64,000 bases of DNA, taken from the NCBI RefSeq assembly GCF_000719095.1, contig NZ_JOEH01000003.1, positions 124,001-188,000 on the forward strand. Reading direction: 5' to 3'. Source of the DNA: Streptacidiphilus jeojiense (lineage in GTDB: Bacteria; Actinomycetota; Actinomycetes; Streptomycetales; Streptomycetaceae). Positions 15,005 to 23,911 of this stretch are shown piece after piece (the first letter of the stretch is position 1; each line of letters begins with the position of its first letter). The notes under the pieces were generated by a model. It did not search any database. It was not told where the DNA came from and worked only from the letters and a program-made list of their open reading frames with translations. The position numbers and the translations under genes are program-made.

Positions 15005-15280
15005 ATGCTGGTCGTTCAGGGAGGCCCCACCACCGCCGTCGTCCGGGGGAGCAGCGGCGAGTCCGTCGTGCTGCTCTCGGGCGAGCTGCCGGCGGTGCTC
15101 ACCGACAGCAACCTCGACGAGGTGCTCGACCTCGCCGCGGCCGTCCTCGACGGCGAGGAGATGCTGCTGTTCCGCCGCTGCCTGGCCGCGCTGCGCCGGG
15201 GCGAGCTCATCGGCACCCGCCGGATCGAGATCGACGGCGCGGTGCTCACCGTCTACGGCTCCGATCCGCCCGGGCGCTGA
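15005..15280 (+). CDS. Small conserved-looking hypothetical protein
   Basis: This is a 91-residue protein of mixed beta/alpha character ('SGESVVLLSGELPAVLTDSN', 'EMLLFRRCLAALRRGE', 'IEIDGAVLTVYGSD'). It has no signal peptide or transmembrane segment. ATG 15005 has AGGGGGA a few bases upstream. It lies 89 nt before the MprA-like response regulator on the same strand. I do not recognise a family. Sequence periodicity and a good ribosome-binding site support real coding. Confidence 0.55.
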   Translation: MLVVQGGPTTAVVRGSSGESVVLLSGELPAVLTDSNLDEVLDLAAAVLDGEEMLLFRRCLAALRRGELIGTRRIEIDGAVLTVYGSDPPGR

Positions 15281-15369
15281 CCTGCCCGGGGGCCTGGTCG
15301 AGGCCGGTCGAACACGCCGAAGGGGGGCCCTCTTACTTCACTCTCACGCACGGCGGCGAGAATCGTCCC

Positions 15370-16089
15370 GTGACGTCGACAGTACTTCTGGCCGAGGACG
15401 ACAGGGCCATCCGCGATTCCGTCGTGCGCCTGCTCACCCTGGAGGGCTACCAGGTGACCGCGGTCGCCGACGGTATCCAGGCGCTGGCCGCGATCCACCG
15501 GGAACACCCGGACGTCATCGTGCTGGACGTGATGATGCCCGGCATCGACGGCCTCGCCGTGTGCGGGGTGCTCCGGGCCGAGAACGACCGCACGCCGATC
15601 CTGATGCTCACCGCGCGGGTCGAGACCTCCGACCGGGTCGCCGGGCTGGACGCCGGCGCCGACGACTACATGGTCAAGCCCTTCGAGGCGGACGAGCTGC
15701 TGGCCCGGTTGCGCGCGCTGCTGCGCCGGGCCACGCCGGTCCCGGTCCCGGCCGACCCCCCGTCCAGTCAGAACGCCTTCGCCACCGAGGACGTCATCGA
15801 GGTCGCCGACCTGCGGATCGACCCGACCGCGCGGCGGGTCTGGCGGCAGCGCACCGAGATCGCGCTGTCCCGCACCGAGTACGACCTGCTGGAGCTGCTG
15901 GCCAGGAACGCCGGGATCGTGCTGGACCACAGCACCGTGTACGACCGGATCTGGGGCTACGACTTCGGCCCCGGCTCGAAGAACCTCGCGGTCTACATCG
16001 GCTACCTGCGCCGCAAGCTGGAGCTGCCGGACGCACCGGCGCTGATCCACACCGTCCGGGGCGTCGGCTACACCCTGCGCGAGCCGTGA
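15370..16089 (+). CDS. OmpR-family response regulator (MprA-like)
   Basis: This 239-residue regulator has a receiver domain with acidic pair 'LLAEDDRAIRDS', phosphoacceptor Asp in 'VIVLDVMMPGIDG', Thr in 'ILMLTARVE' and Lys in 'DDYMVKPFEADELL'. An OmpR/PhoB winged helix follows ('LSRTEYDLLELLARNAGIVL', 'AVYIGYLRRKLE', 'TVRGVGYTLREP'). Its stop overlaps the GTG of the histidine kinase gene, so the two are a translationally coupled pair. The start has no Shine-Dalgarno sequence. GAGAAT (15358-15363) ends 6 nt before the GTG, consistent with a leaderless mRNA. By family it acts like MprA/CseB in envelope stress; the stimulus is not shown. Confidence 0.92.
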   Translation: MTSTVLLAEDDRAIRDSVVRLLTLEGYQVTAVADGIQALAAIHREHPDVIVLDVMMPGIDGLAVCGVLRAENDRTPILMLTARVETSDRVAGLDAGADDYMVKPFEADELLARLRALLRRATPVPVPADPPSSQNAFATEDVIEVADLRIDPTARRVWRQRTEIALSRTEYDLLELLARNAGIVLDHSTVYDRIWGYDFGPGSKNLAVYIGYLRRKLELPDAPALIHTVRGVGYTLREP

Positions 16090-17519
16090 AGGAGCGGGGC
16101 GCCGGCCGCTCCGCCCTCGGCGGCGCGGTCCGGCTGGCGCGGCGCCCGCTTCCGGCGGGCCTGAGGGCGCGCTTCGCGCTCGCCTTCGCCGGGGTCGCCG
16201 CCCTGGTGGCGGTGCTGGTCGGGGTGCTCGGCTACGACTCCGCCGCGACGCTGATCCGGCACGACCGGGCCAGCGACTTCAGCCAGTCGCTGGACACCCT
16301 GGTCGCCGCGGTCCAGCAGTCCCAGCTGCACACCAGCGACTTCCTGCCCTCCAACACCAGCCACGACCAGCTGGAGGACCGGCTGACCCAGTCCGGCGAC
16401 ATCGGCATCCAGGTGATCGCCGGGGACGGCACGGTGGTCGAGAAGGGCGCCCCCGACCCGCTCCCGGTCGACGCCGCGGACATCAAGCTCGCCATGGGCA
16501 TGGCGGCCGGCAAGGACCGCAGCGTCAACCAGAACATCGGCGGCGACCGCTACCTCGTGGTCACCGTCTCGCTCGGCGACCGCCAGGGCGCGGTCCAGCT
16601 CTCCCAGCTGCTCAGCTCCACCGACGACCTGCTGGACCTGCTGCTGGAACGGGTCACCCTGGTCGCCACCGCAGTGGTGATCGCGGCCGGCGCGGCCGGC
16701 TGGTGGCTCGCCGGGCGGATCACCCGCCGGTTGGTCTGGCTCACCGGCGCGGCCGAGCAGGTCGCCTCCACCGGGCAGCTCGACGTGGACGTGCCCCGCC
16801 GCGGCAGCGACGAGATCGGCCGGCTCGGCCGGGCCTTCGACGACATGCTGGGACGGCTCGCCAGGTCCAAGGACGACCAGCGCCGGCTGGTCCAGGACGC
16901 CGGCCACGAGCTGCGCACCCCGCTGACCTCGCTGCGCACCAACATCGCCGCGCTGCCGCATCTGGACCGGCTCCCCCCGGAGTCGCGCGAGGCGCTGCTG
17001 GACGACCTGTCGACGGAGACCCGCGAGCTCAGCGTGCTGGTGAACGAGCTGGTGGAGCTGGCGGCCGACCGCAGGGAGGCCGAGGAGCCGACCGAGGTCG
17101 AGCTGGACGTGCTCGCCGACCGGGTGGCCGACCTGGCCCGGCGCCGCACCGGCCGCGAGATCGTGGTCGACTCGGTGCCGACCCCGGGCGTGGGACGCCC
17201 GGGCGCGCTGCAGCGGGCGATGACCAACCTGGTCGAGAACGCGGCCAAGTTCACCCCCGAGCAGTCCGAGATCAGGCTCCGGGTCCGCCCCGGGCTGGTC
17301 TCGGTGCTGGACCGGGGCCCCGGCATCGACGAGGCCGACCTCAACCGGATCTTCGACCGCTTCTACCGGGCCACCAAGGCCCGCAGCCTGCCGGGCTCCG
17401 GGCTCGGCCTGTCGATCGTCCGGGAGGTCGCCGAGAGCCACGGCGGCACGGTCTACGCCCGCAACCGCTCCGAGGCGGACGGCGGCGGGGCGGAGATCGG
17501 CTTCACCCTGGCGATCTGA
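16086..17519 (+). CDS. Membrane sensor histidine kinase (MprB-like)
   Basis: This is a 477-residue kinase. A basic N-terminus and first transmembrane helix ('ALAFAGVAALVAVLVGVL') lead to a ~140-residue extracytoplasmic sensor. A second helix ('TLVATAVVIAAGAAGWWLAG') and HAMP follow. The H-box is 'DAGHELRTPLTSLRTNIAAL', then N-box 'NLVENAAKF', G1 'DRGPGID' and G2 'GSGLGLSI'. It autophosphorylates and passes phosphate to the OmpR-type regulator encoded immediately upstream with a 4-nt overlap. The order (regulator first) and domain plan match MprAB. Ligand specificity of the sensor is unknown. Confidence 0.9.
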   Translation: MKERGAGRSALGGAVRLARRPLPAGLRARFALAFAGVAALVAVLVGVLGYDSAATLIRHDRASDFSQSLDTLVAAVQQSQLHTSDFLPSNTSHDQLEDRLTQSGDIGIQVIAGDGTVVEKGAPDPLPVDAADIKLAMGMAAGKDRSVNQNIGGDRYLVVTVSLGDRQGAVQLSQLLSSTDDLLDLLLERVTLVATAVVIAAGAAGWWLAGRITRRLVWLTGAAEQVASTGQLDVDVPRRGSDEIGRLGRAFDDMLGRLARSKDDQRRLVQDAGHELRTPLTSLRTNIAALPHLDRLPPESREALLDDLSTETRELSVLVNELVELAADRREAEEPTEVELDVLADRVADLARRRTGREIVVDSVPTPGVGRPGALQRAMTNLVENAAKFTPEQSEIRLRVRPGLVSVLDRGPGIDEADLNRIFDRFYRATKARSLPGSGLGLSIVREVAESHGGTVYARNRSEADGGGAEIGFTLAI

Positions 17520-17643
17520 CGCGGCAGCGATCTGACAGGGTGTGAAATGGCAGAACTGAACGACACGCCGACCAGCAAATCGGACAAATAGCTCAAACGC
17601 GGTTAGGTTCCCTGGTAGTTCCAGCCACAGACGGGAAGAAACC

Positions 17644-18135
17644 GTGAGCACTCTGATCGCTGTCGCCTACCCCGACCTCGCCACCGCCGAGAAGGTCCGC
17701 GCGCTCCTGGGCGACCTGCAGAAGCAGAAGCTGATCCAGCTCGAGGACGCGGTCGTCGTCGAGCGCAAGGAGGACGGCAAGGTCAAGCTGCACCAGGCCG
17801 TCAGCACCACCGGCGCGGGCGCGGCCGGCGGCGCGCTGTGGGGCGGCCTGATCGGGCTGCTGTTCTTCATGCCGCTGCTGGGCGCGGCCATCGGCGGAGC
17901 CACCGGGGCCGCGGTCGGCGCCTCCCAGGACTTCGGCGTCGACGACGACTTCATGCGCAAGGTCGGTGCCGGTCTGGTCCCGGGCGCCGCGGCGCTGTTC
18001 GTCCTGGTCCAGAATGCCGTCCAGGAGAAGGTCGTCCCGCAGATCGCCCCGTTCGGCGGCCAGCTGATCCAGACCTCGCTCAGCGAGGAGCAGGAGACCC
18101 ACCTCCGCGAGGCCGTCCGCGCCGCACAGGGCTGA
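17644..18135 (+). CDS. DUF1269 domain-containing protein
   Basis: This is a 163-residue DUF1269 protein: N-terminal '[19 protein letters not shown]', a predicted hydrophobic glycine-rich hairpin in the middle ('[20 protein letters not shown]', '[13 protein letters not shown]'), and a C-terminal '[11 protein letters not shown]'. The family is probably membrane-associated, with no known reaction. The GTG start follows a GGGAAG ribosome-binding site. A separate promoter is likely in the 124-nt gap after the kinase gene, where TAGGTT is visible. It precedes the FtsW/RodA gene by 43 nt. Confidence 0.88.
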   Translation: MSTLIAVAYPDLATAEKVRALLGDLQKQKLIQLEDAVVVERKEDGKVKLHQAVSTTGAGAAGGALWGGLIGLLFFMPLLGAAIGGATGAAVGASQDFGVDDDFMRKVGAGLVPGAAALFVLVQNAVQEKVVPQIAPFGGQLIQTSLSEEQETHLREAVRAAQG

Positions 18136-18178
18136 CGCCCTCCGGGTCGGCTCTGTTCCCTCCGTTCCGAGGATGTCG

Positions 18179-19717
18179 ATGGCCGCCGCGACTGCCCCTG
18201 CGATCCCTGCGCCGCCGCGGGTCCGCACCCGCCGCGCCACGGAACTGCTGCTCACCGTCCTCGCCGTGCTCATCGCCGTCTTCGGCTACGCGGACGTGGG
18301 CTCCTCCATCGACGGGAAGGTCCCCGCCGACACCCTGGGGTACGGGGTCGGCCTCGGCGTGCTGGCGCTGCTGGCGCACCTCGCGGTGCGGCTGCGGGCG
18401 AAGTACGCGGATCCGCTGCTGCTGCCCTGCGCGGTGCTGCTGAACGGCCTCGGGCTGGTGGTGATCTACCGGCTCGACCGCGCCACCGCGACCTCGTCGG
18501 CACCCTCGCAGCTGATGTGGACCACCATCGGGGTGGCGCTGTTCATCGCCGTGGTGCTGTTCCTGCGGGACTACCGGGTGCTGCAGCGCTACGCCTACGT
18601 GCTGGCCTTCGGCGCCATCCTGCTGATGATCGTCCCGATCTTCCTCCCGGCCGTCTACGGGGCCAAGATCTGGATCAAGGTCGGTCCGCTCTCGTTCCAG
18701 CCGGGCGAGATCGCCAAGATCGCCCTGGCCATCTTCTTCGCGGCCTACCTGGCGGTCAGCCGCGACGTGCTCGCGCTGACCGGTCGGAAGATCTGGAGGC
18801 TGGAGCTGCCGCGCGGCCGCGACCTCGGCCCGATCGTGGTGATCTGGCTGCTCAGCACCGCGGTGCTGTTCCTGGAGCAGGACCTCGGCACCTGCCTGAT
18901 CTTCTTCGGCCTGTTCGTGGTGATGCTCTACGTCGCCACCGGACGCATCGGCTGGATCGCCGTCGGCCTGGTCATGGTCGGCGTCGCGGTGGTGCCGGTG
19001 GCGCTGTGGGAGCCCCATGTGCACAGCCGCTTCGTGGACTGGCTGCACCCGATGGCCAGCATCGACGCCGGAGAGGGCGCCGGCCAGCTGGCCCAGTCGC
19101 TGTTCGCCTTCGCGGCCGGCGGCCTGCTCGGGACCGGGCTCGGCGAGGGCCACTCCTACCTGATCGGCTTCGCGGTGAAGTCCGACTGGATCCTCTCGAC
19201 CTTCGGCGAGGAACTCGGCATGGTCGGCCTGGCCGCGCTGCTGCTGGTGTACGCGCTGGTGGTGGTCCGCGGCTACCGGACCGGCCGGGTGCTGCGCGAC
19301 CCCTTCGGCCGGCTGCTGTCGATCGGCCTGGCCACGCTGCTGGCGCTGCAGGTGTTCGTGGTCGCCGGCGGTGTCACCGACCTCATCCCGCTGACCGGGA
19401 TGACCATGCCCTTCCTGGCCCAGGGCGGCTCCTCGCTGCTGACCAACTGGGTGCTGGTGGCGCTGCTGCTGAAGATGAGCGACGCCGCCCGCCGCCCCGA
19501 CCTGCCGCCGGAGCCCGGCGTCCTGGCGGTCCCGCCCGCGCCGCGGCCGGTAGCCCCGGAGGGGTCGGCCCCGCCGGAGCAGTCGACCCCGCCCGGGACC
19601 GGCGACCGAAGTGACGACCACGACCACGGCGACGACGACCACGGCGACGACGACCACGACCACGACGATGACGACGACCACGGCGACGACGACACCCAGG
19701 CGGTGCCCAGGCCATGA
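18179..19717 (+). CDS. FtsW/RodA/SpoVE (SEDS) family protein with Asp/His-rich tail
   Basis: This ~512-residue SEDS polymerase has about ten transmembrane helices and the family signatures 'YGAKIWIKVGPLSFQPGEIA', 'EQDLGTCLIFFGLF', 'VKSDWILSTFGEELGMVG' and 'TGMTMPFLAQGGSS'. SEDS proteins polymerise peptidoglycan from lipid II together with a class B PBP, here encoded next with a 4-nt overlap. GAGG at 18169-18172 fits ATG 18179 better than ATG 18173. The last ~50 residues are unusual: a run of Asp and His ('DRSDDHDHGDDDHGDDDHDH') encoded by GAC/CAC repeats, which could bind metal. Such pairs in streptomycetes serve growth or sporulation wall synthesis. Confidence 0.9.
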   Translation: MAAATAPAIPAPPRVRTRRATELLLTVLAVLIAVFGYADVGSSIDGKVPADTLGYGVGLGVLALLAHLAVRLRAKYADPLLLPCAVLLNGLGLVVIYRLDRATATSSAPSQLMWTTIGVALFIAVVLFLRDYRVLQRYAYVLAFGAILLMIVPIFLPAVYGAKIWIKVGPLSFQPGEIAKIALAIFFAAYLAVSRDVLALTGRKIWRLELPRGRDLGPIVVIWLLSTAVLFLEQDLGTCLIFFGLFVVMLYVATGRIGWIAVGLVMVGVAVVPVALWEPHVHSRFVDWLHPMASIDAGEGAGQLAQSLFAFAAGGLLGTGLGEGHSYLIGFAVKSDWILSTFGEELGMVGLAALLLVYALVVVRGYRTGRVLRDPFGRLLSIGLATLLALQVFVVAGGVTDLIPLTGMTMPFLAQGGSSLLTNWVLVALLLKMSDAARRPDLPPEPGVLAVPPAPRPVAPEGSAPPEQSTPPGTGDRSDDHDHGDDDHGDDDHDHDDDDDHGDDDTQAVPRP

Positions 19718-21267
19718 GCCCCTTCGGCCGGAAGAACCGGAAGCCCGGGCAGCAGCAGGCCGCCTCCGCGGCCCAGGCCGGCGCGGTGCGCCTCTCGCTG
19801 AGCCGCACCGCCCGCAGGGCCGGCATGTTCTGTCTGCTGCTGATCCTGGTGCTGCTGGTGAACCTCAGCCGGATCCAGGTCGTCCAGGCGAACAAGTACA
19901 ACGACAACGCCGCCAACCAGCGCTCCACCATCGCCCGCTACGCCCAGCCCCGCGGCGACATCATCGTGGCGGGCAAGCCGGTCACCGGGTCGAAGCAGAC
20001 CGGCGACAGCCTGTACCAGTACCGGCGCAGCTACACCGACGGCCCGCTGTACGCCGCGGTGACCGGCTTCTCCTCGCAGACCTACGGGAACACCCTGCTG
20101 GAGGGCGTCGAGGACGACATCCTCTCCGGTTCGGCGGACTCGCTCTCCACCCGCCCGCTGCTGGACGCGATCAGCCGCTCCCCGGTCCCCGGCGGCGACG
20201 TCTACACCACCATCAACGCCAAGGCCCAACAGGCGGCCCTGTCCGGTCTCGGCAGCAAGCGCGGCGCGGTCGCCGCCATCGAACCCTCCACCGGCCGGAT
20301 CCTGGCCCTGGCCAGCACCCCCTCCTACGACCCCAACGGGATCACCGGCACCGGCAGCGCGGTCACCCAGAAGTGGTCCACGCTCAACAGCGACTCCACC
20401 CAGCCGATGCTCAACCGGGCGCTGCGGCAGACCTACCCGCCGGGCTCCACGTTCAAGGTGGTCACCATGTCGGCCGGTCTGGCGAACAACGTGGTCAGCG
20501 GCATCGACGTGGCCACGGACTCGCCCGACCCCTACACGGCCAAGGACACCACCACGGCCATCACCAACGAGAGCTCCAGCGACGCCTGCCAGAACGCGAC
20601 CCTGAAGTACGCGCTGCAGGTGTCCTGCAACACGGTCTTCGCCAAGCTGGGCGTGGACGTGGGCGAGGCGAACATGGTGAAGATGGCGCAGGCCTACGGC
20701 TTCAACCAGAGCAGCCAGACCATCCCGGTCGGCGTGTCACGCAGCAACTTCGACACCGGACTGACCGGGCAGGCCTATCTGGCGCTGTCCTCGATCGGCC
20801 AGTACGACACGGCGGCCACCCCGCTGCAGATGGCCGAGGTGGTGGCGGCCGTCGCCAACAACGGCACGCTGATGAAGCCGATGCTGGTGTCCAAGGTGAC
20901 CAGGGACGACGGCACCACCGTCCAGAGCTTCGCCCCGCAGACCTTCTCCCAGCCGGTGACCCCGGCCGTGGCGGCGGAGATCCAGCAGGCCATGGTCAGC
21001 GTGGTCACCGGCGGCACCGGCGGCAATGCGGCGATCCCGGGCGCCGTGGTCGGCGGCAAGACCGGTACGGCGCAGCACGGCGTGAACAACAGCGGGACGC
21101 CCTACGCCTGGTTCATCTGCTACGCCAGGCCCAGCGCGTCGGCGGCCTCCCCGGTCGCGGTCGCCGTGGTGATCGAGGACAGCAATGCCAACCGCGCCGA
21201 TGTCAGTGGCGGCGGCCTGGCGGCGCCGGTCGCCAAGGCCGTGATGCAGGCCGTCCTCAACGGATGA
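19714..21267 (+). CDS. Class B penicillin-binding protein (transpeptidase)
   Basis: This is a 517-residue bitopic protein. An N-terminal membrane anchor ('AGMFCLLLILVLLVNLSRI') is followed by a pedestal domain ('NQRSTIARYAQPRGDIIVAG') and a transpeptidase with SxxK 'PPGSTFKVV', SxN 'VSCNTVF' and KTG 'GGKTGTAQHG'. It cross-links peptidoglycan outside the membrane and is the expected partner of the SEDS protein encoded upstream (ATGA overlap). Length and motif order match PbpA/PBP2-type enzymes of actinobacteria. No PASTA domain is present. All catalytic motifs are intact. Confidence 0.92.
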   Translation: MSPFGRKNRKPGQQQAASAAQAGAVRLSLSRTARRAGMFCLLLILVLLVNLSRIQVVQANKYNDNAANQRSTIARYAQPRGDIIVAGKPVTGSKQTGDSLYQYRRSYTDGPLYAAVTGFSSQTYGNTLLEGVEDDILSGSADSLSTRPLLDAISRSPVPGGDVYTTINAKAQQAALSGLGSKRGAVAAIEPSTGRILALASTPSYDPNGITGTGSAVTQKWSTLNSDSTQPMLNRALRQTYPPGSTFKVVTMSAGLANNVVSGIDVATDSPDPYTAKDTTTAITNESSSDACQNATLKYALQVSCNTVFAKLGVDVGEANMVKMAQAYGFNQSSQTIPVGVSRSNFDTGLTGQAYLALSSIGQYDTAATPLQMAEVVAAVANNGTLMKPMLVSKVTRDDGTTVQSFAPQTFSQPVTPAVAAEIQQAMVSVVTGGTGGNAAIPGAVVGGKTGTAQHGVNNSGTPYAWFICYARPSASAASPVAVAVVIEDSNANRADVSGGGLAAPVAKAVMQAVLNG

Positions 21268-21313
21268 CCTCGCGCTCCGATCCGGGCCGGACCCCCGACG
21301 GCCGCCTAGAGTA

Positions 21314-22249
21314 ATGCTCATGCCGAAGATCGCAGTGGTGGGCAGCATCAACCTCGACCTGGTGGTCCCGGTGCCGCACCACCCCGTGCCGGGGGAGACC
21401 GTGCTGGGCGGGGAGCTGGCCGAGCACCCCGGCGGCAAGGGCGCCAACCAGGCCGTCGCGGCGGCCCGGCTGGGGGCGCAGGTCGCCATGGTGGGGCGGG
21501 TCGGCGACGACGAGGCCGGCTCCGTACTGCGGGCCGCCCTGCAGCGGGAGGGGGTGGACGTCCGCTGGGTGCTGGCCGAGTCGGGGTTCAGGACCGGGCG
21601 GGCGCTGATCGCGGTGGACCGGGCCTCGGGTGAGAATTCGATTATCGTCAGCCCGGGTGCGAACACCGCTCTCGCGCCGGAGCACTGCGCCGCTTCGGGA
21701 ACGGTGCTCCGCGACGCGGACGTCACGCTGTTGCAGCAGGAGATCCCGGCCGCCACCGTCGAGGCCGCGGCCCGGCTGGCCGGCGGCACCGTACTGCTGA
21801 ACCCGGCCCCGGCCCGGTCCACCATGACCCGGGAGTCGCTGCGGGACCTGCTGGACATGGTGGACATCCTGGTCCCGAACCGCGCCGAGCTGGCCGCCAT
21901 GGTCGGCCACGAGCTGCACGACCTGCACGCCGTCGCGGACGCCGCCCGCACCCTGCGTGGCCCGTCCGCCGTGGTGGTCACCCTTGGTGCGGACGGAGCA
22001 CTGCTCTGCGAAGAGGGCGCCGTTCTGCTGGTACCCGCACTGGCGGTCACCCCGGTGGACACCACCGCCGCAGGGGACGCCTACTGCGGCGCGCTGGCCT
22101 GCGCCGTCGCCGAGGGCCTCCCGCTGCACGAGGCGGTGCGGAACGCCAACGCGACGGCCGCCCTGGCCACCACCCGCCCCGGCGCGCAGCCCTCACTGCC
22201 GACCCGCGCCGAGGTGGAGAAGCTGCTGGGACACGACTTCCTGCCCTAG
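21314..22249 (+). CDS. rbsK: Ribokinase
   Basis: This is a 311-residue PfkB-family sugar kinase. The N-terminal motif is 'VGSINLDLVVPVPHHPVPGE' and the first PfkB signature 'GGKGANQAVAAARLGA'. The second signature is 'DTTAAGDAYCGALACAVAEG', the same DTTAAGD form used by characterised ribokinases, with the catalytic Asp present. It phosphorylates D-ribose at O5 using ATP in the cytoplasm. No rbs transporter or RbsD is adjacent, so specificity for ribose rests on family similarity; a related furanose could be the substrate. ATG codons at 21314 and 21320 are both possible, and neither has a strong Shine-Dalgarno sequence. Confidence 0.85.
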   Translation: MLMPKIAVVGSINLDLVVPVPHHPVPGETVLGGELAEHPGGKGANQAVAAARLGAQVAMVGRVGDDEAGSVLRAALQREGVDVRWVLAESGFRTGRALIAVDRASGENSIIVSPGANTALAPEHCAASGTVLRDADVTLLQQEIPAATVEAAARLAGGTVLLNPAPARSTMTRESLRDLLDMVDILVPNRAELAAMVGHELHDLHAVADAARTLRGPSAVVVTLGADGALLCEEGAVLLVPALAVTPVDTTAAGDAYCGALACAVAEGLPLHEAVRNANATAALATTRPGAQPSLPTRAEVEKLLGHDFLP

Positions 22250-22324
22250 GTAGTTTGTCCTTTTTGTCGCACCATCATGCGACGATGCGTCAGACCCCCT
22301 GACGCGACCGGAGGACAGCCCACC

Positions 22325-23788
22325 ATGGCCAGCAAGGCGACCCTCGGTCAGCAGGTCCTGCGCCGCAAGCCGGTGTCCGTGCTGATCGAGGAGAGCAGCG
22401 GCGACCTGCACACCGACACCCCGCTGGACCCGCCGCTGGACGCCGACGCGGCCGCCCCGCACCTGCGCCGCAGCATCGGCCTGCTGCAGCTCTCCGCCAT
22501 CGGCATCGGCGCCACCGTCGGCACCGGCATCTTCTTCGTCCTCAACACCGCGGTGCCGGTGGCCGGCCCGGCCGTCGTCGTCTCCTTCGTGCTGGCCGCG
22601 ATCACCGCCGGGCTCACCGCGCTCTGCTACGCCGAACTGGCCTCCGCCATCCCGGTCTCCGGATCGTCCTACTCCTACGCCTACGCGACCCTCGGCGAGA
22701 TCGTCGCCTTCGGCGTCGGCGCCTGCCTGCTGCTGGAGTACGGGGTGTCCGCCTCGGCCGTCTCGGTCGGCTGGGGCCAGTACCTCAACGAGTTCTTCAG
22801 CGACGCCTTCGGCTTCACCCTCCCCGACGCCATCGCCCAGCCCCCGGGCGACGGCGGCTATGTGAACGTCCCGGCCATGGTGCTGGTGCTGCTCTGCTGC
22901 CTGCTGCTGATGCGCGGGGCCAAGGAGTCGGCCCGGGCCAACGCCACCATGGTCGGCATCAAGCTGTGCGTCCTGGTGCTCTTCGTCGCCATCGCCCTGA
23001 CCGGCTTCCACTCCGGCAACCTCAGGCCCTTCGCCCCGATGGGCTTCGCCGGCATCAGCAACGCGGCCTCCAGCATCTTCTTCTCCTACATCGGCCTGGA
23101 CGCCGTCTCCACCGCGGGCGAGGAGGTCAAGGACCCGCACCGGACCCTGCCGAGGGCCATCATCATCGCCCTGGTCGTGGTCACGGTCCTGTACATCGGC
23201 GTGGCCATCGCCGCCGTCGGCGCGCAGAAGTGGACCCTGTTCGAGGGCCAGCAGGCCGGCCTGGCCCAGATCCTGCGCGACGTCACCGGCCAGACCTGGC
23301 CCTCCATCATGTTCGCGCTCGGGGCGATCGTCTCCATCTTCAGCGTCACCCTGGTCGTCATCTACGGACAGACCCGCATCCTCTACACCATGGGCCGGGA
23401 CGGCGTGCTGCCCCCGCGCTTCGCCCAGGTCTCCCCGCGCACCGGCACCCCGATCTGGAACACCGCGGTGGTCAGCACCGGTGTGGCCCTGCTGGCGGGC
23501 TTCGTACCGCTGGACGTACTGGCCGACCTGACCTCGCTGGGCACGCTGGTCGCCTTCAGCGTCGTCTCCATCGGTGTGATGATCCTCCGCCGCACCAACC
23601 CCGACCTGGAACGCGGCTTCAAGGTCCCGGGCTACCCGGTCACCCCGGTGCTCAGCGTCGCCTTCTGCGTCTACCTCATCAAGGGCCTGCACCCGCTGAC
23701 CTTCGCCATGTTCGCCGCCTGGCTGGCCGGCGCCGCCTGGGTCTACTTCACCTACAGCCTCAAACACTCCCGCCTACGAGCGCACTAG
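22325..23788 (+). CDS. APC superfamily amino acid permease
   Basis: This is a 487-residue transporter with about twelve transmembrane helices and APC signatures: 'IGIGATVGTGIFFVLNTAVP' in helix 1, 'YAELASAIPVSGSSYSYAYA', and 'SYIGLDAVSTAGEEVKDPHR' in the helix 6-7 region. Its closest pattern is that of the cationic amino acid transporter (CAT/YfnA-like) group. A GGAGG about 10 nt upstream supports ATG 22325; the longer frame enters a promoter-like stretch. It is monocistronic as far as can be seen. A partial repeat element follows the stop. Confidence 0.9.
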   Translation: MASKATLGQQVLRRKPVSVLIEESSGDLHTDTPLDPPLDADAAAPHLRRSIGLLQLSAIGIGATVGTGIFFVLNTAVPVAGPAVVVSFVLAAITAGLTALCYAELASAIPVSGSSYSYAYATLGEIVAFGVGACLLLEYGVSASAVSVGWGQYLNEFFSDAFGFTLPDAIAQPPGDGGYVNVPAMVLVLLCCLLLMRGAKESARANATMVGIKLCVLVLFVAIALTGFHSGNLRPFAPMGFAGISNAASSIFFSYIGLDAVSTAGEEVKDPHRTLPRAIIIALVVVTVLYIGVAIAAVGAQKWTLFEGQQAGLAQILRDVTGQTWPSIMFALGAIVSIFSVTLVVIYGQTRILYTMGRDGVLPPRFAQVSPRTGTPIWNTAVVSTGVALLAGFVPLDVLADLTSLGTLVAFSVVSIGVMILRRTNPDLERGFKVPGYPVTPVLSVAFCVYLIKGLHPLTFAMFAAWLAGAAWVYFTYSLKHSRLRAH

Positions 23789-23789
23789 C

Positions 23790-23830
23790 CAGGGGCGCGG
23801 GGCTCTGCTTGCTGAACAGCATGCGCTGCC
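23790..23830 (+). repeat. Partial dispersed repeat (also at 61477-61510)
   Basis: The stretch GGGGCGCGGGG..CTGCTTGCTGAAC.GCATGCG right after the permease stop recurs near 61477-61510 with a few substitutions. It is extragenic in both places and adjoins gene ends, as expected of a dispersed palindromic repeat family of streptomycetes. Confidence 0.5.
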
Positions 23831-23911
23831 AACCACCCCCGACCCGCACCCGACACCCTCAGTCCGTTGCACCCCCTGACATCCGGTCACGCCGCATATC
23901 CTCAAGACACG

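Noticed and set aside
18080-19681. Long minus-strand frame opposite the FtsW/RodA gene
   Set aside because: Translation is low-complexity (Gln/Arg/His/Asp-rich) and starts in the triplet-repeat region. The plus strand encodes a clear SEDS protein coupled to its PBP.
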